Part shown: in pieces, positions 25,701 through 40,700 of the stretch
How the letters are laid out: each line of letters starts with the position of its first letter
Position numbering within the stretch: position 1 is the stretch's first letter
NCBI GenBank assembly: GCA_011365055.1
Contig: RDOG01000003.1
Coordinates: forward strand, 308,765 to 372,764
Direction of reading: 5' to 3'
Origin: Promethearchaeota archaeon
GTDB taxonomy: Archaea > Asgardarchaeota > Lokiarchaeia > Helarchaeales > RDOG01
Length of the DNA stretch: 64,000 nt
Notes under the pieces: model-generated
The model's input: only the letters and a program-made list of their open reading frames with translations
The model's database searches: none
Told to the model about the DNA's origin: nothing
Translations under genes and position numbers: made by a program

Positions 25701-28700
25701 CTTAGTGCGTGAACAGGATCAAAATCGTCAGTGATCAACCCCTCGGGCAAGAACTTGTTCCCAATCTCGGTAGGATTATATTCCCCAGCATCATACACGG
25801 ATTGGATTTTCACGTTCAAAGGAATCACGTGCTTCCACAAATCCGTATCCATATTATCTTTCGTGATACCTGCTCGGTTCACGGCATATTTCAGCTTCAC
25901 GCTGTTATCAGTAGTCTTTGGTACTATTTTAACCTTATAACAATGCTTACCATCCATCCAGAGTGGCTCTTCCAAGCCGAGAAAGCTCAAGACCACGTCT
26001 CCACCTTCTTCAATGAATTGCATCTCGCCTTCATAAATTTCTTCTTCCATGTAGCTCACGTCCCAGATCGTCACGGTTGCGTTTAATCCTGCAAGATTGC
26101 TGCTTCCTGGAAACTTGACCAATTCCAGATTCCCGAAATATGCAGCTTCCATGCGGAATTCGATGGGTTCATTTTGAATCCAAGTGAAATAATGATCTTG
26201 CGAGATCTCGTATTCCATGCGCCCTTGGAATCCATAACTGTTGTTTTTCAATTTCCATTGTAAGGGCCAATATTGGGTCCAAATTTGAACCGTAGGATCA
26301 AATTGTATTTTAAATAACATGTCAGTCTTGGAAATGCTGGTGTTGATCACAATGGGATCACTGTACCAAGGGGTAGCAAGCAATTCCGTGGCTGTCGGCT
26401 GCCCCTCCCACGCAATGTTAGTAACGATCCCCGAATCGGGATAGGCATTCCATCGATAATTCGGATCATCGGGATAATAAATACCCATGTATTGGGACCC
26501 TTGCACGTCGTTCTTGTCTTGCTTTGTATCGTAACGTTCGAATTCAAACAATTCATAAAATTGATACCGATATATGGTGCTAAAAGAAGCATGACACGAC
26601 ATCCAATTCATGTAAATGGAAGTAATTTCTCCTGGGAGAAGTTCAAAATAAGTATCCTTATCTTTATAATTATTTCCAGATCTATATATTTCCATATACC
26701 CGTCATTTCTATGCGTCAACTCGTAATAGGTTAGGGGACTACCAACTGGCGTGCCGCTCCAGGTCCCTGGATCGGGATCAACGTCAATAGTAGCCGATGA
26801 TGATGCTTCGAACACGTTCGAGATGCCTGCTCCAGGTCCATTTGCAAACTTGAAGGTAAAATCGTTTTCGCCATTAAATGGAGCCACGTAATAATCTTCT
26901 CGAGCTCCATTGTTAATGAAAAAAGTGCTGTAATCAACATCTAGTACTTTTTCCACGCCAAGGAGAAAATCGGTTGCAGATGATGTGGTACCATCTTCAT
27001 GCACCACTCGGTGGAATGGCCGGTCGCCCGAAACATATATATTGGCACCCGCATCAAGAAAGCTTTCCACCGCGCTATAATCGTAAGGAATCGCTTGTAC
27101 ATCCGCGGGATTTTCATCCGTATCGATCCATGCCTGCGCCAGCACGTCGGGGAGCAAGTCTGAAGTCATGATGCAATGCCCGGTCACGTAGGTGGGATAG
27201 GGAGACATGACTCGGATGCCCTCCGAATTATCCACGACCGCAGTAAAGATGTCCCGAAGCATGTATTGCTTCATCGCTTCCGCTCCTGCCACGAATGCAT
27301 TCTTACCCGTTTGCAAGCTGAGATACGACTTGGCATATTCTGCTTGTTGGCGGGAAGCCAGCATGTCTTCGTAATAGCCAAACCCACGGGAATTGTTTAT
27401 ATATCTTGGATCGTAAAGATAGCCGACCATGCGCCCATGTTGTGGTAAAAACGTTTCTATAGTGAACGGGTCTGCACTTGTAACTGCGAGCGAAAAGAAT
27501 GCATCACGGAAGTTATCGGGATCACCACCAAAAGACTGGCAAGCTTTTAACACGTCCGGAAGTTCCACCAGCCTGATGGCAAGTTGGTGCACGCCTTTCT
27601 CAAGATATATCGAGACGTGATATTTTTTCATATAATTGGGTTCCTCAGTAAATAGCGTGTTATCATGTTCGTAATCGCAGGACACGTCCACGCCATCCAC
27701 GTAAATCCGTGCCATGGCATCATGCAAAAGATCAATGGTCTTGTTGGACCCTCCCGCTGGAGTCCATAACGTGAAATTATAATAACCTGACGTGTTCACG
27801 GCAAATTGCGACACGAAATATTTTCGGTATGCTGCTTTCAAGGCATCTTGCCAGTCATCATATCCTGCCACGGCACTCGCTAGAACCACCTCGCCTTCTT
27901 CAGTTCCTGCTTTTAGCTTGTCGTGCGTAGCCATCAATCGCGTTTTCACGGGATAAAACCCATCTTGAAACGTCAAGTAATTACCCGAAATCGTGCTTAA
28001 CCTTGCCAAGTCATACCCATAAGAAAATGCAAGTTCATCGTGAGCATACGTCTGGAGGACTCCTCCCACGATCAAGTTCTCGTTCACTTTTTCCCCACCG
28101 TAAAAGAGTGGTTCAGTGCTTGAAGATATGAAATCTGTCATGTAATACTTAGAAGTTAATTGTTTCACGTTAAAATTATCAAATTCTGCCCAAAGCGCCC
28201 TCGAGAAATTGTTAAGCCAATCAAACTGCAAGCTAACCGAAATCTGGTCGCCAAGATTCTCAGGCACCCTGATCACGGTGGCCAAGACAGAATTCTTGTA
28301 TAAATATAATTGATCTTGCTGTATCAAGATCTTGATAGAATCGGTTGCCTGGCAACTTTCTCCCTCATAAACTAGTTCCCAATTATTTTTAGTTCCATTA
28401 TTCAACCAGGTAAACAATCGTAATTGAGTGCTGGTTACTGATCGTCCTAGGATCCTGATTGCGTGCTCGGAGAGGCTTGGTACCGTGTCAGTAGCACTGG
28501 ATATGATCAACGAGGAGTATGCGTAACCCGCATCCGTGCCTTGTAGGTTCACGCTTATTTCAACTGGACCATCCGACCGCGAGATGCTCTTATTTAGCTT
28601 TAATCCAAGGGTTCCCGGAGCCGTGTTTCTATAATCATAATAAGTATCATCCACGGGTTCGTCATACCCATCAATCAAGAATTCACCATTAAGACTCGAA

Positions 28701-31700
28701 AAATAGAACCAACGACAAGATAAGTGTGCATCATATTGACTATACAAGTCGGTATCATCATGGCGAAGAATCTTATTAACGTATACTTTAATAAAATTTT
28801 GATTTCCTGCGTGCATGGAATACTCCAGCCTGATGTGATACCACTGATTCGCGGAATATGCTTGCAGCGTTCTAGTTTCACCCCAACTTTGATATGACGT
28901 GAAATATCCAAGCTTGAAATATCTTGTTGAATCTGCAATGAATTGCACGCAAAAACTATTCGTTTCGTTATCTACATCTTTCTTTGCATAGTTGATCAAA
29001 TAAAACGTGCTCGTGGTCTGGTAGGGATATATCCAAAACTCTTGGATGATTTTCCCCTCATTCATGTATTGAACGTTAATATCATTTGAAATCAAATATG
29101 GTGACCCCGTTACTGGATTAGACGTCTTTTTCATCCTGACCACCGTGTCTCTTCCTTCTGCTTCCGCAAGATCCGTGATTTCTCCGCCTGATCCGTCTTT
29201 TTCATTCCAAAACGTCGTGCTACTTGAATATCTAGAAGTATTCAATTGATATTTTTCCGAAGCTTGAATGCGAAGCTTGCCTTCCACGGTTCCTGCAATG
29301 TCAGATGTATTTAAAGACAAATCTTGATGAATCATGCCTTCTCCATTATCATCCCATTCATATGGGATCCACTTACCGGCATCAAAACTGGAGAAATCTT
29401 CTTCAATCACCGTGGTATCGATTCCTGCAACAACAACCTCATCCGTTTTCACGACGGGTCTTGCTTTAATGGTCAAAGGCGTTATGGACACGTATTCATG
29501 AATTTGAAACAAATCCAGAGATGCATTACAATCAAAGATAGACTCATTCACGAAGAAAGATAAATTTCCCCAATAGACAGGTGCATCGAGAAGCTCGACT
29601 TGTTCATGCATGATCGTGTCTAGATTCAAGCTCCATGAATGCCATTCCGTGCAATAATCATGAAGAACGTGCTCTTTCATGCCATCATCAAGATACGAAG
29701 GTAAGTTCACGATACGAACCGTTCCGTTTCCCGAAATGAGTTCCTTGTTTCGATTATCGTGATATTCATCTTCCCACGAGAAATCCACGGCATCCACGTA
29801 CATTTTACCGACATTTGATATTCTAGAGCCGAAATAAAATGATCTTAAGCCCCCGCCATCCATGACCACGAAATCTGATGCATCCACCTTGAGAACGCCA
29901 TCTAACCACATTTTGATTTGTCCGTTCATGGTATCGCCATCATCCACGTCCCACCAGATTTTAACGTGGTACCATTTATCAGGTTCGTAATCACATAAAT
30001 AATTGTTATCCGCAGCCCAAGAGCCGGCATCATAAGTATTTTTATAATTGAAATACAGATCTCCGTCTGGCTCCGCATTTAACCAGAAGAACCCTTGAAT
30101 CATGGCGTTTTGGTAACCAAAAACTTCCCAATTATTATTTATATCATCGAAACTAATCCAGAACTCCCATGTCCCTGTATACTTGTCGGAAACCGTTTTG
30201 ATCAACCCGGGGTTCCACATGTCAATTCCAGTTCCTTTATTAGATGTGAGTTCCACGACTTTCTTGTGTCCATCCATTTCATTTATCACGCTAATATAGG
30301 AATGTTTCGTTTCGGGATAAGAAGAATAATGTTCCCAGCCATCAGGAATGCTTCCTATAGGATCGTGCGTGAAGGAATATTTCCCATCATAATGGCCTGT
30401 TGGATCTTGTGAATAATTAAACTCGAAGCCATATACCGTGTCATTCCTACAAGTTATTTTTATGATGAGATCATCAATGCATTCACACGTTGATCCATCG
30501 AAATATTGCGTGTTGGAATTATTCACGCCATCAAGTTGAAACAACTCCAACTCTCCCTCTATCGTGAAATTATTCACTTCACCCTGTAGGATCCAATCCG
30601 CAGGAATTGCTTGATATAGAATTGAACTTTGATTGGTAAGAACATTGATCTCCAAGTTATTATTTTCATTAACCGTAAAATTTACCGTGGGAAGAGATGA
30701 ATTATAGATTGGCAATTCAACAAATACTTCGTGGCACTGGTGAATGGTAGCAATCTTTGAGATATAGTCACCAGCTGTTGAATTAATGATTAGAGTTTTA
30801 TTAACGCTATTATATTCCGTGCCTACTTCGACATTTTGGTATCCATTTCCTTGCAAGCGTGCAGATACCAAATCGTGTTCACTTAATGTTAGATATTGGT
30901 TTTGAGTAGGAAGGTAGTTATTACTTGCAGGAACAAAATTGCCCGAGGTCAATCCTTCATACACTTTATGATTGTCGCTAATTAGAATATAATTTGACCA
31001 TTGAGGGGTGTACCCATAAATTTGTTTGAGATCGGCGATTCTGTGCTCATAATATTCTTCATCATCAGTAATGTCAAAAGAATCAAGATAAAACTTGCAC
31101 GTGCCAGTATCACTCCCCAGCAAGCGTATTGTTTGAATATCTATGGGAACTCCGTTATAGAACTGAAGGTGATTATCAGAACCGCCGGAGTCTTCATAAA
31201 AACTAATCCAATCATTGGTTGATATTTCAAAAACATACCAAATGTAATAACCGCCAGTCGTGTTCACCTCGAATTTGTATCGGTTCCATGATCCAAGATG
31301 AGTTGCTGCTTTTGTTCCATTTTGATAATATAAGTCCTTATCGGCCGTATCCCAAAAACGATAATAGGTACTAGTATATTTAGCGAAAGAGCACGGATTA
31401 TTATCGGAATCTCCAAATCTCCAATAGAATTGACCGTTTAAGGATTCAATATATAACCAATATTCAAATTCAAAAGTAGTCATGGAATCATAATATTTAT
31501 CCATGTATGCAAAATTGCCACTAGTTGCCGATGTATCTTCAAATTTCACAACTTTTTTATGTCCCGACTTTTCTGCAATTATATCTATATAGGCATTGTT
31601 TTCATATATGGAATCCCAATCAGGATCATCAGTATCATCATACCAAGTATAATTACCGAGGTAATGCCCATCCTCACTGGTTAAAGAACTCTCAAAATCG

Positions 31701-34700
31701 TCTAGATAAGTAGTAAACGGAAATTGCGCTTTAGTATTTAAAAAGTTATATTCTTTCCCAAAAAAGAAGTAAGCAGAACTGTTTATAGTATCATTTTGAT
31801 TGGGGTTCCATTGTATCTCAATTGAAATCGAGTTATCGATGAGCACGGGATAAATTTCATAAATGCTTGTATTAGTAAGGATTTTTAAAAATCGCCCTAA
31901 TACATGTTCCAAATCAATCGTGATGGATTGATTATCAACACCTTCCATGTAATACCCTTGCACGTAATTTTGATCTTCATCCATGATGACGCAGCTGAGA
32001 TTATAGGGTGTAGCCGAGGGTATGACGAGCTGCACTTCCTTGAACAAGTAATCGCCACCCATATCTAACACGATGAATGGATTCGAATCATTAGGTTCCC
32101 AATACGTGTTGTTAAGATTATCAATGGTTTTGTTTGCAAAATTAGTATTCTTATAGGATGAATAATTATACAGGACACCTTTTTTAGTCAGGAATACATG
32201 GGGAGTTGTCAAGTTCCCAAACGTGATGTTGCTCACGCCCACGCCAGAACCAAAACCATTGTTTAAGAATACCCTGTCCAATCCTTCTGAAATATTATGA
32301 TAGTAAGGAGCTACGTTTACGTCAAACATGGATAAGTTAACGGTCTCAGAAGTGTTGGTCCACGTGACTTCTCGGATCACGTGTAACGTACCATCACGAT
32401 ATGCCGTCAACCATTCCGTTAAATTTAACTTGTCTGAAGTATATTCAACCTTCCATTTTACAAATTCCAATGAATGCCAAAGTTCCTCAATGTTCGTGAC
32501 AGTTAAATTATATTCATCATCAAACCCAACGATTCCAGCTATCCAACCATCCAAGAACACGATAGCTAGATCATCAAGTTGAAATAATTCCACTCCTGTC
32601 ATGCTTGGATACATGACTTGTTTATACACGTGATAAGTCTCATTAACGATAATACTTGATCGCTCTATTTGCGTCAAATAAGCAAATACCAATTTCGTAC
32701 TATTTACTAAATCAAAATGGTCCAGCCATTCATCTACAATTCCAATATCAAATGCAGAATTGTTGGTACCTTTCAACGTGATGCCAAATTCAGTATTTAA
32801 CTGGCTAATTGAAACAGCTTCATCCTGTAAATCTATGAATGTTCTTATTATGGAAGCATCTCCAGTAATGTTCAAATATATTTGATCCTTGACTTTGAGA
32901 TCATCGAATAAATAAGCAGTTCTGACTAACAAAGTCTCATTAAATGATGAATTTAAGATGGAATTAAAGACTCGAAGATTCCCTGTATCTGTTAATAAAA
33001 ACTCATCATATAAAATGCCATCCTTTTCAAGTTTTAATCCAAAGGTAGGCCAATTATAGGTCGTAAGAATGTTCGTGACAGGCTTATTTGTTAGAGTAAA
33101 GTTTAACATGTAAATGTCATGTGACACGCTCTGATTTCCAATAGTTTCGAAAAATCTCATGCCTATAGATTTCAAGTATCTTCCATCAAACCCGGATAAA
33201 TCAGCACTCATGAACCATGTCCCATTTTCTCGCAAGCTAAATCTATCAATGACTTGCCATGCATCGTTTTCGTTTCGTCCTATTATTTCTCCTGAAATAA
33301 TAGAATTGTTATAAAACGTCACGGTTCCTTCTACTTCTATTACCACTTGATCCCGAGCTAAATTAGAAAGATCAAGGGTTATATCCGTAGAATTAATTGT
33401 ATACACGTGTGTCGTATTCACATTCGTGAAATTGGCACTGAGTAATTTTAAATCATTGTAAAATTCTAAAAACTCGCCTGTATTATTTTCATAAAATAAA
33501 AATCCTTCCGGATTTTCACTTGGCATGGAAAAGACAGTACCTTCTAATTGCCACAAGAGTTCTTCTTCCTGATAAGTATCTGGATTGGCTATCATGTATG
33601 ATCCCATGCTTCCTGAAGCAAAACCATAAATGATATTTTTTTCTTCTCCATCAAGCAAGATTTCATTATCTATAATTGTTAATTTCTTGGGAACTTGCTT
33701 GATTCCTCTCAAGAAGATAGGATTAGTACCGTTATTAATGAGTGTAATTTTCGTGATCACTGATGCACCACACATGTAATGATAATGTTGTTGTCTTAAT
33801 CGATAGAATAATGCTTCCACATCAAATACCCAATATTTGAAATCCGTGCTTTGAAGAGTCATGTTATGATACCAGGAATCTTTTTCATCATTGATACTTA
33901 ACGATTCACCATCAATTAAATTCAATGAAAGCAACCCATCAAGTTCAAACTGGATGATCAGCTCACTATTTTCTGGAACTTTTAATGCCATTAACACGTC
34001 ATTCTTACTCACGGAAAGAGCCGTAGAAATCTCAATGGATGCATGTTCGCCAATTTTTGCAATTGAAAAAAGATCCGACGAATCTTCGGCGATTTTGATA
34101 TTACCTGAAGAAGTATTTGTGATGGTGATGCCTTCTTTAATGGTCATCTCCTTAATGGTAACTGGTTCCAGACTTTGAACTTGAATGGATTCAATCACGA
34201 TTTCCTCGTTCCAGGAAATTGTATCAAATAATCCTAATAATATGGTACTTTCATTATCGGGAGCCCAATTCTTAGTAATGTTCATCCCATTATTAAGAAT
34301 AAATTTGACAGTTAAATCCAAGGTAGAATTGGTTTTCAAGCAAAACATGGAATTATTCCAAACTTGGATCCCTAAATTCCAAGTCTTATCCATGATGGTC
34401 TCATTTTTTATAAAAAATCTTGATATCAAGGAGTCCGGACTCCAAACTTCGTGCATGGAGGGGGTATGATCTATTAACATGTTTTCTTTTCTCATGACAT
34501 CGATATTTTTTCCAATCTTATACCATGCTGAACCGATAGCATACTCAATCACGCAGGCATGTGTCATTGCTTCCAATCCTTCTATGATATGAGAAGAAAC
34601 ATTCCAATCTGTTGTATTGAGATAAACCAAGTCATCTACTTTAACAATAACTTGTTCGACTTGATCGATCACGTCTTCTTCGAAATTCCAGCTAACTTTT

Positions 34701-37700
34701 ATCATTCCTTGAGAATTTACTTGTTCAACATCCATCATAACGTAAGCTGATGTATCATTTACTTCCTCACAATGATAATTAAGAGTCCCAATCCTGTTAT
34801 CATAATAACCTGGAGCATCATCATGATCAATGGAATCTATATATAAATCAGTATAGGCATCATTCGTCGTGTAAAATCCCGAGTAATCCAAGTTCGTGGG
34901 GGTTCCCCAAAATGACAAGATACTTGAGTTATACTGGTCATGTAATTGTTGATACTCCTGATCATCGCATGCTAAATACATTTCCCAATGATCCGTGGTA
35001 TTATAAACGATTTTTACTCGGTTCCACGTGTTGGTCCCTCGCAAGGCTGCGGTACCATTGGCGAAGTAAAGATCGTGGTAAGAACCGTTATAATAACGCC
35101 ATTGATCAGCAAAATAGAAATAAATTTCATTGCCCCACTGGACTTCACCGTTCAAATATTCTACCAGTGCAATTTGAATGTAGTCATGATCCGTGAAATA
35201 CATCCAGAATTCATAAACTCCGGATTGACCTTTTTCTCCTTGGTATCTTGACATTCCACATAGATTTGTAGTTGAGTTATCACTCATGTGAATGACCTTC
35301 TCATGTCCATCGTGAGAAGCAACCACCGAAGTAACCGTGGAGGACACTTCATCACAATCAATCCACCCCGCTGGAGACTCTCCAACCGAATCTTCACACC
35401 ACGTGAAATTTCCTTCAAATTGTCCTTCTTCAGATACGTTAGTAACAAGTAGATCATCGTGATATTGATCGTGATAAGGTAGTTGAAGGAGCGTCTTAAA
35501 ATTGATTGGTTGTTCTTGATTCACGTCCAAGAATTGCACTGCAACGTTCCAATTATCAATTTTATAATTTTCTGAGGCTACTCCTGCCTTTATTAAAAAG
35601 TAATTAATTCCTGTTTTCAGGAATGCAGGAACTATCGACGCATGAATAGTCGGATCGTATTCCTCGTGAATTAGCTTGCCATTTAAAAATACCTTCATCA
35701 CGCCATCATGACTGATGTTCAAGTAAATGACTTGATCTTCTTCTGCAAACACGCTTGTAAATGCATACCCATAACAATACCCGGGTGGATCACCATCAAC
35801 CAGCTGATTAAAATTCCCATCAAATAACTCCCACGTGATAGGATAATTGACTCTCCGAACGAATTGTTCATCATAATACGTTCCAAACAGCAACTGATCC
35901 GTCTCAAATAACAAGGAACTCATGCTAACTTCAGGAATCGCTAAATAATCCATGGCAAGCTCCATGTAGTCGGTCTCTCCATAGAACGAAACTTCCTTGT
36001 TTCGTCCATCATTATATCCCGGGGCCCAGCTCCAGTCAATCGCATCAATGAAGGTATTTGCATCCAAAGCTCGTTCACCCCATGTACGTATTCTTATAGT
36101 CGTGATTTCTTGAACCGAAATGGTGGCAAACTTGAATTGCCCCTCGTAATTACCATTGATGTAGCAAGTGTAATGATATTGAGGATTGCCATCATAATTT
36201 GACGTGTCGCATGCAAACGTAAGCTTCACGTGATACCAAGTGTTTGAAGTGCAGCCTGTCAATATAGTTACGTCACCCGGCACATTTCCATCCCAGCAGG
36301 CAAAGTAGTTACTCACATATTTGATATCAGTTATCGTTGCAGTGCCAGACAGTAGTTGAACTTGGCATAATCGTTCGTAAGTGTAAACAGAATCCGCAGC
36401 AATCCAAAATTCTACCGCTCCATGTGTAACAGGTTCTGTAAAATTATATCTCAAGTCCACGGCACCAGTTGCATTATTATCGTAGACTTGAAGCACGTTT
36501 TCGTGTGAATTAAATGATGAAATAATCTCCGTTTTAGAGTTCGGTAGCAAGGTATAGCTTGATGAGTTGAAAAACGTCCAGCCGTCTGGGATGTTTATTC
36601 CGGCAATCTCATTAAAAAACGATTCCGCACCTTGATAATGTCCTGCCAATGTTATATATTCAATTGCATCTAATTCTAGATCCTTGTTCCTTCCCTCATA
36701 ATAACCGGGAGCCCAGCTCCAATCGATTCCATCAATATAACTGTGGACATCCATGTCATAACTATTCCACGTGGACACGCGAAATACGCTCACGTTGTCT
36801 ATATCGTACTTAAAATCATATGGACCATGCCTAACACCGTCAACATAAACGGAAAATTGAAATTTTCCGTTCCCATCATGATTTGAATCGTCACAAGCGA
36901 AAGTAAATTTAACATGATACCATGCTCCAGCTTCACAATAATCAACGATATAGGGATCACCAGTTGCATGCCATACCGACATGTCATCTTGGAAGAACGC
37001 AAGTCTTGTTCCAATATCCGTATTTTCGTAGCCATCCATGAGACCAAACTCTGCCAATCGTTCATAATGACTAACGTCATCTGCAGCAATCCAGAATTCT
37101 ACCGCTCCATGCGGTGCCGCTTCTGGCAAGTCATATCTCAAGTCAACCATTCCAGTTGCATTATTATCGTAGACTTGAAGCACGTTTTTATGTGAATTAA
37201 ATGATGAAATGATTTCGGTATTGCAATTTGGTAACAAGTTTGCACTGGAAGAATTGAAAAACACCCAACCACTTGGAATGCTCATCCCTGGGTCCTCATC
37301 AAGGAAAGATTCTGCACCTGCAAAATGACCCGTTAATGTTGAATAGGTGGGATGGGATGTCTCGATGTATTTGATCGTGACTTTCATGTTTTTAAGATGT
37401 AGATTCTTAGAGATGACACCACCAGGAGTCACGAACATGGTAATCTCAGGAATCACGTGACCACTTGCATCCAAGTTGCATAAATAAGAGCTTAGATCAG
37501 CTCCAGAGGCTTTAATAGTCGCCACGTTTTCAGCATATTCTGCACGATCATTCCAATGAGATCCGTCCACAAAATTTATTTCATCCACGTACCACGTCTG
37601 CGTCAAGGAAGTGTCTCGTTCAGCAATGTAGAAATATTCTAACCCATCCAAGTCATCCACGCGCCAGTTGGAGCCTGACTTTTTCAGGGATCCATCCATG

Positions 37701-40700
37701 TAAAAAGAAATATTATTAAAGTTATCGTTTCCGTGGCCATTATAATCCCATGCTACTTTATAATGGTGCCACTCAGTGTCATACGTGCCGCAATTAGTCT
37801 GTATTTCGTACCAATTGTTTCCATAAGTTGATTTATAATTAAACCAGACTGTACCATCATTTTTGAAGTGGATCCACCAATAAGCTCGTGCCATGCCAAG
37901 ATCTTTATCGTAACAAAATGCTTCCACGTGCCCAGTAGTCTGAGCTGCCTTAAAATAGAATTCAATCGACCCGTTCATTTGTCCCCGCATGATGTCCTGA
38001 CTAAATAAGTACTTGCCAAGTTCAGGTTTCCAGGACGTTCCTCCTGCTTGTGAATACATTTTCACGACTTTTCCTCGAACACCTGTGTCTTGGAAGACCT
38101 CCACGTATTCTGGAGATGTTTCATATATATTCCATTCGCTTGGATTGTTACCCAATTCATCCGTTTCAAAATCATATATTTTGTGATTTTTTTTCGGTAT
38201 TATATCATGATTTATGAGGGTATCACTACTCCACTGCTCTGAAATGAAAAGATCCGTGAATTCTTGCTCGTTTTCATTAGCATGGGAGTCAATGCCATAA
38301 TTTAACGAAATTTCCGTGACTGTTCTATTAGCCGTAAATAGGTTTCTTGGATCACTCCACGTGCCTGCTTGAATGATGGCATCAGTCAAGTTGAGAGGCG
38401 TGTTAAACATTACTTCATAAAATTCAGGAAGCAAGGTTGCATTGGTGTTACTTAACACGACCTTAAACTTGACGTGCTGAACACTGTCCCTGACATATTG
38501 CACCACGGGAATCCAGTTGTCGTATCCTCCAATGCTATCAGATACATAAACGTCAATTTCAGTATTTGAAGGTTCAAAATCATTCGCCCCAGCGGCGATA
38601 ATATTTTTTGCTTCATCCCAATTGATCACTTGGGAAATGTAATATCCTGAACAATCAAGTAATTCCTTGCTACGTCCCTCACGATATTGCGTTACCCAAC
38701 TAAAATCAATGGAATCGACCCAAAAATATTGGTCTGTATCAGCAATGCTCGTAGAAAATTTAATTCGGTCTGGCACGCATGCGGGAGCGGTGTTAAAACA
38801 ATTATATTTTCCTTGGAACTTGCCATTAATGGTCAGGTTAAATTTAGAGATTTGGTTTTCATCCCACCAATCGAGCTTGAAATAATACCATTCATCAGCA
38901 CTATATGTCTGAATTAATATAGTAGTATATCCATCCAACGCTTTAATCCATCCGTCAGTGTCAAAAAAGAGCCTGCATTTATGGTACGCAGACGTATCCA
39001 TCAAATCCATGTATGCCGATTCACCAGCGTTTTCATCCATGCGTGCCCACCATTCTGCAGTCCCAGAGCTTTTTGCGCTTCCAAACAACCTTTCTGCATA
39101 TGGTCCCTCATAAATATAATTATCCCACAATTCCATGACGTTTTTATGCCCATCAAGTTCAGCAATGACCTTCACGTCTGTCGTGGTCGGTTCGCCAGGT
39201 TGGAACAAGCTCCATAATGTGTGACTGGGATCTGTCCCGATAGTATCGTAATAAAAACTTTCAAATCCCTTGTAATGACCTGCCACGTTTGTCGTGATCA
39301 TGCTATCACCAATAGCAACATTATTTGAAGATCCCACCAAGCTGGAAAACCCGCTTGCGATATTAATTTGAAAATCTAGGGCTGATTCGGGAATGGTAAT
39401 GTTCAGTTCCTTGAGTTCACAATTGATATTTTCAAAAGCAAACGGACCCAATCCTTCATATTTAGTTATGGTTCCGTTTTGAGTCTCAGAAATGATGAAA
39501 TTGTTTCGTAAATATTTTAATCCAAAAAAATTACAATAGCTTTCATCCGTGACAAATTCCACCATGATGGGATAGATTCCTTCTTCAAGATAAACCTGAA
39601 TGGGATTTTTTTCTCCGTGAATCCAGAAATTAAAATCTGTCATCCCTTCCTTCATTGGAATGAACGTGTAATTACCAGCAGAAAATTGCGTCAATGCATA
39701 TACTTGGAAGAACACGGAGGGATAATTAATTTCATTTGAAACAACATAAAAATCGTTTGCACTCAAAATCACGGAATTCTCCGTGATAGAGATGGGATCA
39801 AACATGCGGTCAGGTAAAGTCTGATATCCTCGCATCCATTTCATGGAAAACATGCTTGCCGAATGTAAGGTGCCAGAAATCGTGATGTTATCAATATTAG
39901 CACCAGATAAATTGACTTTAATAACACGTGAAATATTCGAGACGAACAATAGTGCATCTTCTTCATTGTCAAGATCCACGGTTCCAAGCACCACATCTTG
40001 ATGAGTTCCTTCATGATTAAATGACAATGTCACGTTCGCAGTTCCTGAAAACAGGATTTCTGCCTCGAATACCATCATGGTCCTGTTTATCGGAATGGTT
40101 GCGTTTACGATGGTATTTACCGAACGATTCAAATTATACGTTCCAAGTGATCCTAATGCGACATCCCAGGTGCCATTAGGCATTAGCACGACTGAATCAT
40201 TATATGTTAATGTATAAATTGAAAATTCATCAAATAACAAGTATCCAGGACCTTCCTTTTCAAATCCAAATGCAGTCAAGTTCCCTGCATTTCCAAAGAG
40301 TTCCCACAAATTAAACGTAAACGTCGTCCACTCGCTTGATCTTGTAAATAATGAAATGGACTTCATGCTCGATGATTCCGTGACGTTCACGATAAAAGAA
40401 GCATTTCCTGAACCCGTCATTTTTGCACTAAACGTCACGAACGTGGTATTCACGGGCACGTTAAGGGTTGAATTATCAAGGATCCTGCCCAACATTTTAT
40501 ATCCATTATATCCAAACACGTAATCTTGATCTTCCTGCTGCACCAGCACGTTTGCAACTAAATGAAATTGATCCAAAATCAAGAGTTCAGATTTAGCATT
40601 TACTGGAGCAGTAAGCTTTATGGTCACGTTTTTTGAATTGCGGATGTAATCTGAAAATTGTTCGCCAAGGTCGATCACGTCCTCAAACCACGGGTACGAT

